A stretch of DNA of 56,348 nucleotides from Ruminococcus sp. Its GTDB lineage: Bacteria; Bacillota; Clostridia; Oscillospirales; Ruminococcaceae. A program made the translations under genes and the position numbers. The notes below the pieces were generated by a model. The model was not told the DNA's origin. It saw nothing but the letters and a program-made list of their open reading frames with translations, and did no database searches. Shown here one piece after another: positions 56,302-56,348 of this stretch (position 1 is the stretch's first letter; every line of letters begins with the position of its first letter). Location: assembly GCA_021201755.1 (NCBI GenBank), contig JAJQEI010000050.1:120110-176457 (forward strand), in the 5' to 3' direction.

Positions 56302-56348
56302 TGAATTGGAATAAAAAGCAAAAAAAAACATAAAGCCGATACTATGGG

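Overview
The window looks like chromosomal DNA of a low-to-mid G+C (about 40% by eye) anaerobic Firmicute, most likely a Ruminococcus-type member of the Oscillospiraceae. Supporting signs are the gene order hprK-murB-rapZ-whiA-dnaE-pfkA, sigma-A type promoters with 17-base spacers, strong AGGAGG ribosome sites with many TTG starts, pyruvate formate-lyase fermentation genes, an L-fucose operon, SpaA-type pili with sortases, and a GH5 cellulase lipoprotein. No rRNA, tRNA, insertion sequence, prophage or CRISPR array was recognised.

Layout. 1-17.6 kb is mostly minus-strand housekeeping: NAD+ DNA ligase (cut by the window edge), a 1.3 kb AT-rich gap with one possible small gene, pnp and rpsO, a DUF624-like membrane protein, a broken spoIIM-like gene, proC, pfkA, dnaE, whiA, rapZ, murB, hprK, a membrane-anchored glycoside-hydrolase-like protein and rpe. 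18.7-23.2 kb is a plus-strand fucose operon (fucA, fucU, a RhaB-type kinase, fucI). 23.4-37.7 kb is a minus-strand pilus/adhesin operon: DivIVA-like coiled coil, signal peptidase, major pilin, two sortases, a small pilin and two very large adhesins. A degenerate histidine-kinase-like gene lies just upstream (38.0-39.1 kb). 39.5-46.2 kb carries gap, a zinc-ribbon membrane protein, an S66 peptidase and a split pyruvate formate-lyase with its activase. 46.3-56 kb holds a CorA/CNNM pair for divalent cations, GtrA, YetF, DUF4363, NUDIX, CPBP protease, PduL-type phosphotransacylase, a GH5 cellulase and a cytidylate-kinase-like protein.

Most striking observation: the pilus operon and its upstream neighbour contain five in-frame premature stops (three TAA, two TAG). 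In each, reading simply continues in the same frame on the other side as the same protein. Where the family is recognisable the interrupted position is a usual glutamine, for example YTAY-stop-IF in the pilin. All are one C-to-T change from CAA or CAG. A sixth TAA interrupts the spoIIM-like gene. Essential genes in the window are intact and use TAA and TAG as ordinary terminators, so this is not a global code change. It is either decay of dispensable genes by G:C-to-A:T transitions, or stop codons decoded as Gln in one accessory operon. Two one-base frameshifts accompany them, which favours decay.

Second tier: pyruvate formate-lyase is split into a 695-residue catalytic chain and a separate 79-residue glycyl-radical chain with an unknown small ORF between them, and a short DP-x-P peptide with a strong ribosome site precedes corA, recalling the MgtL leader.
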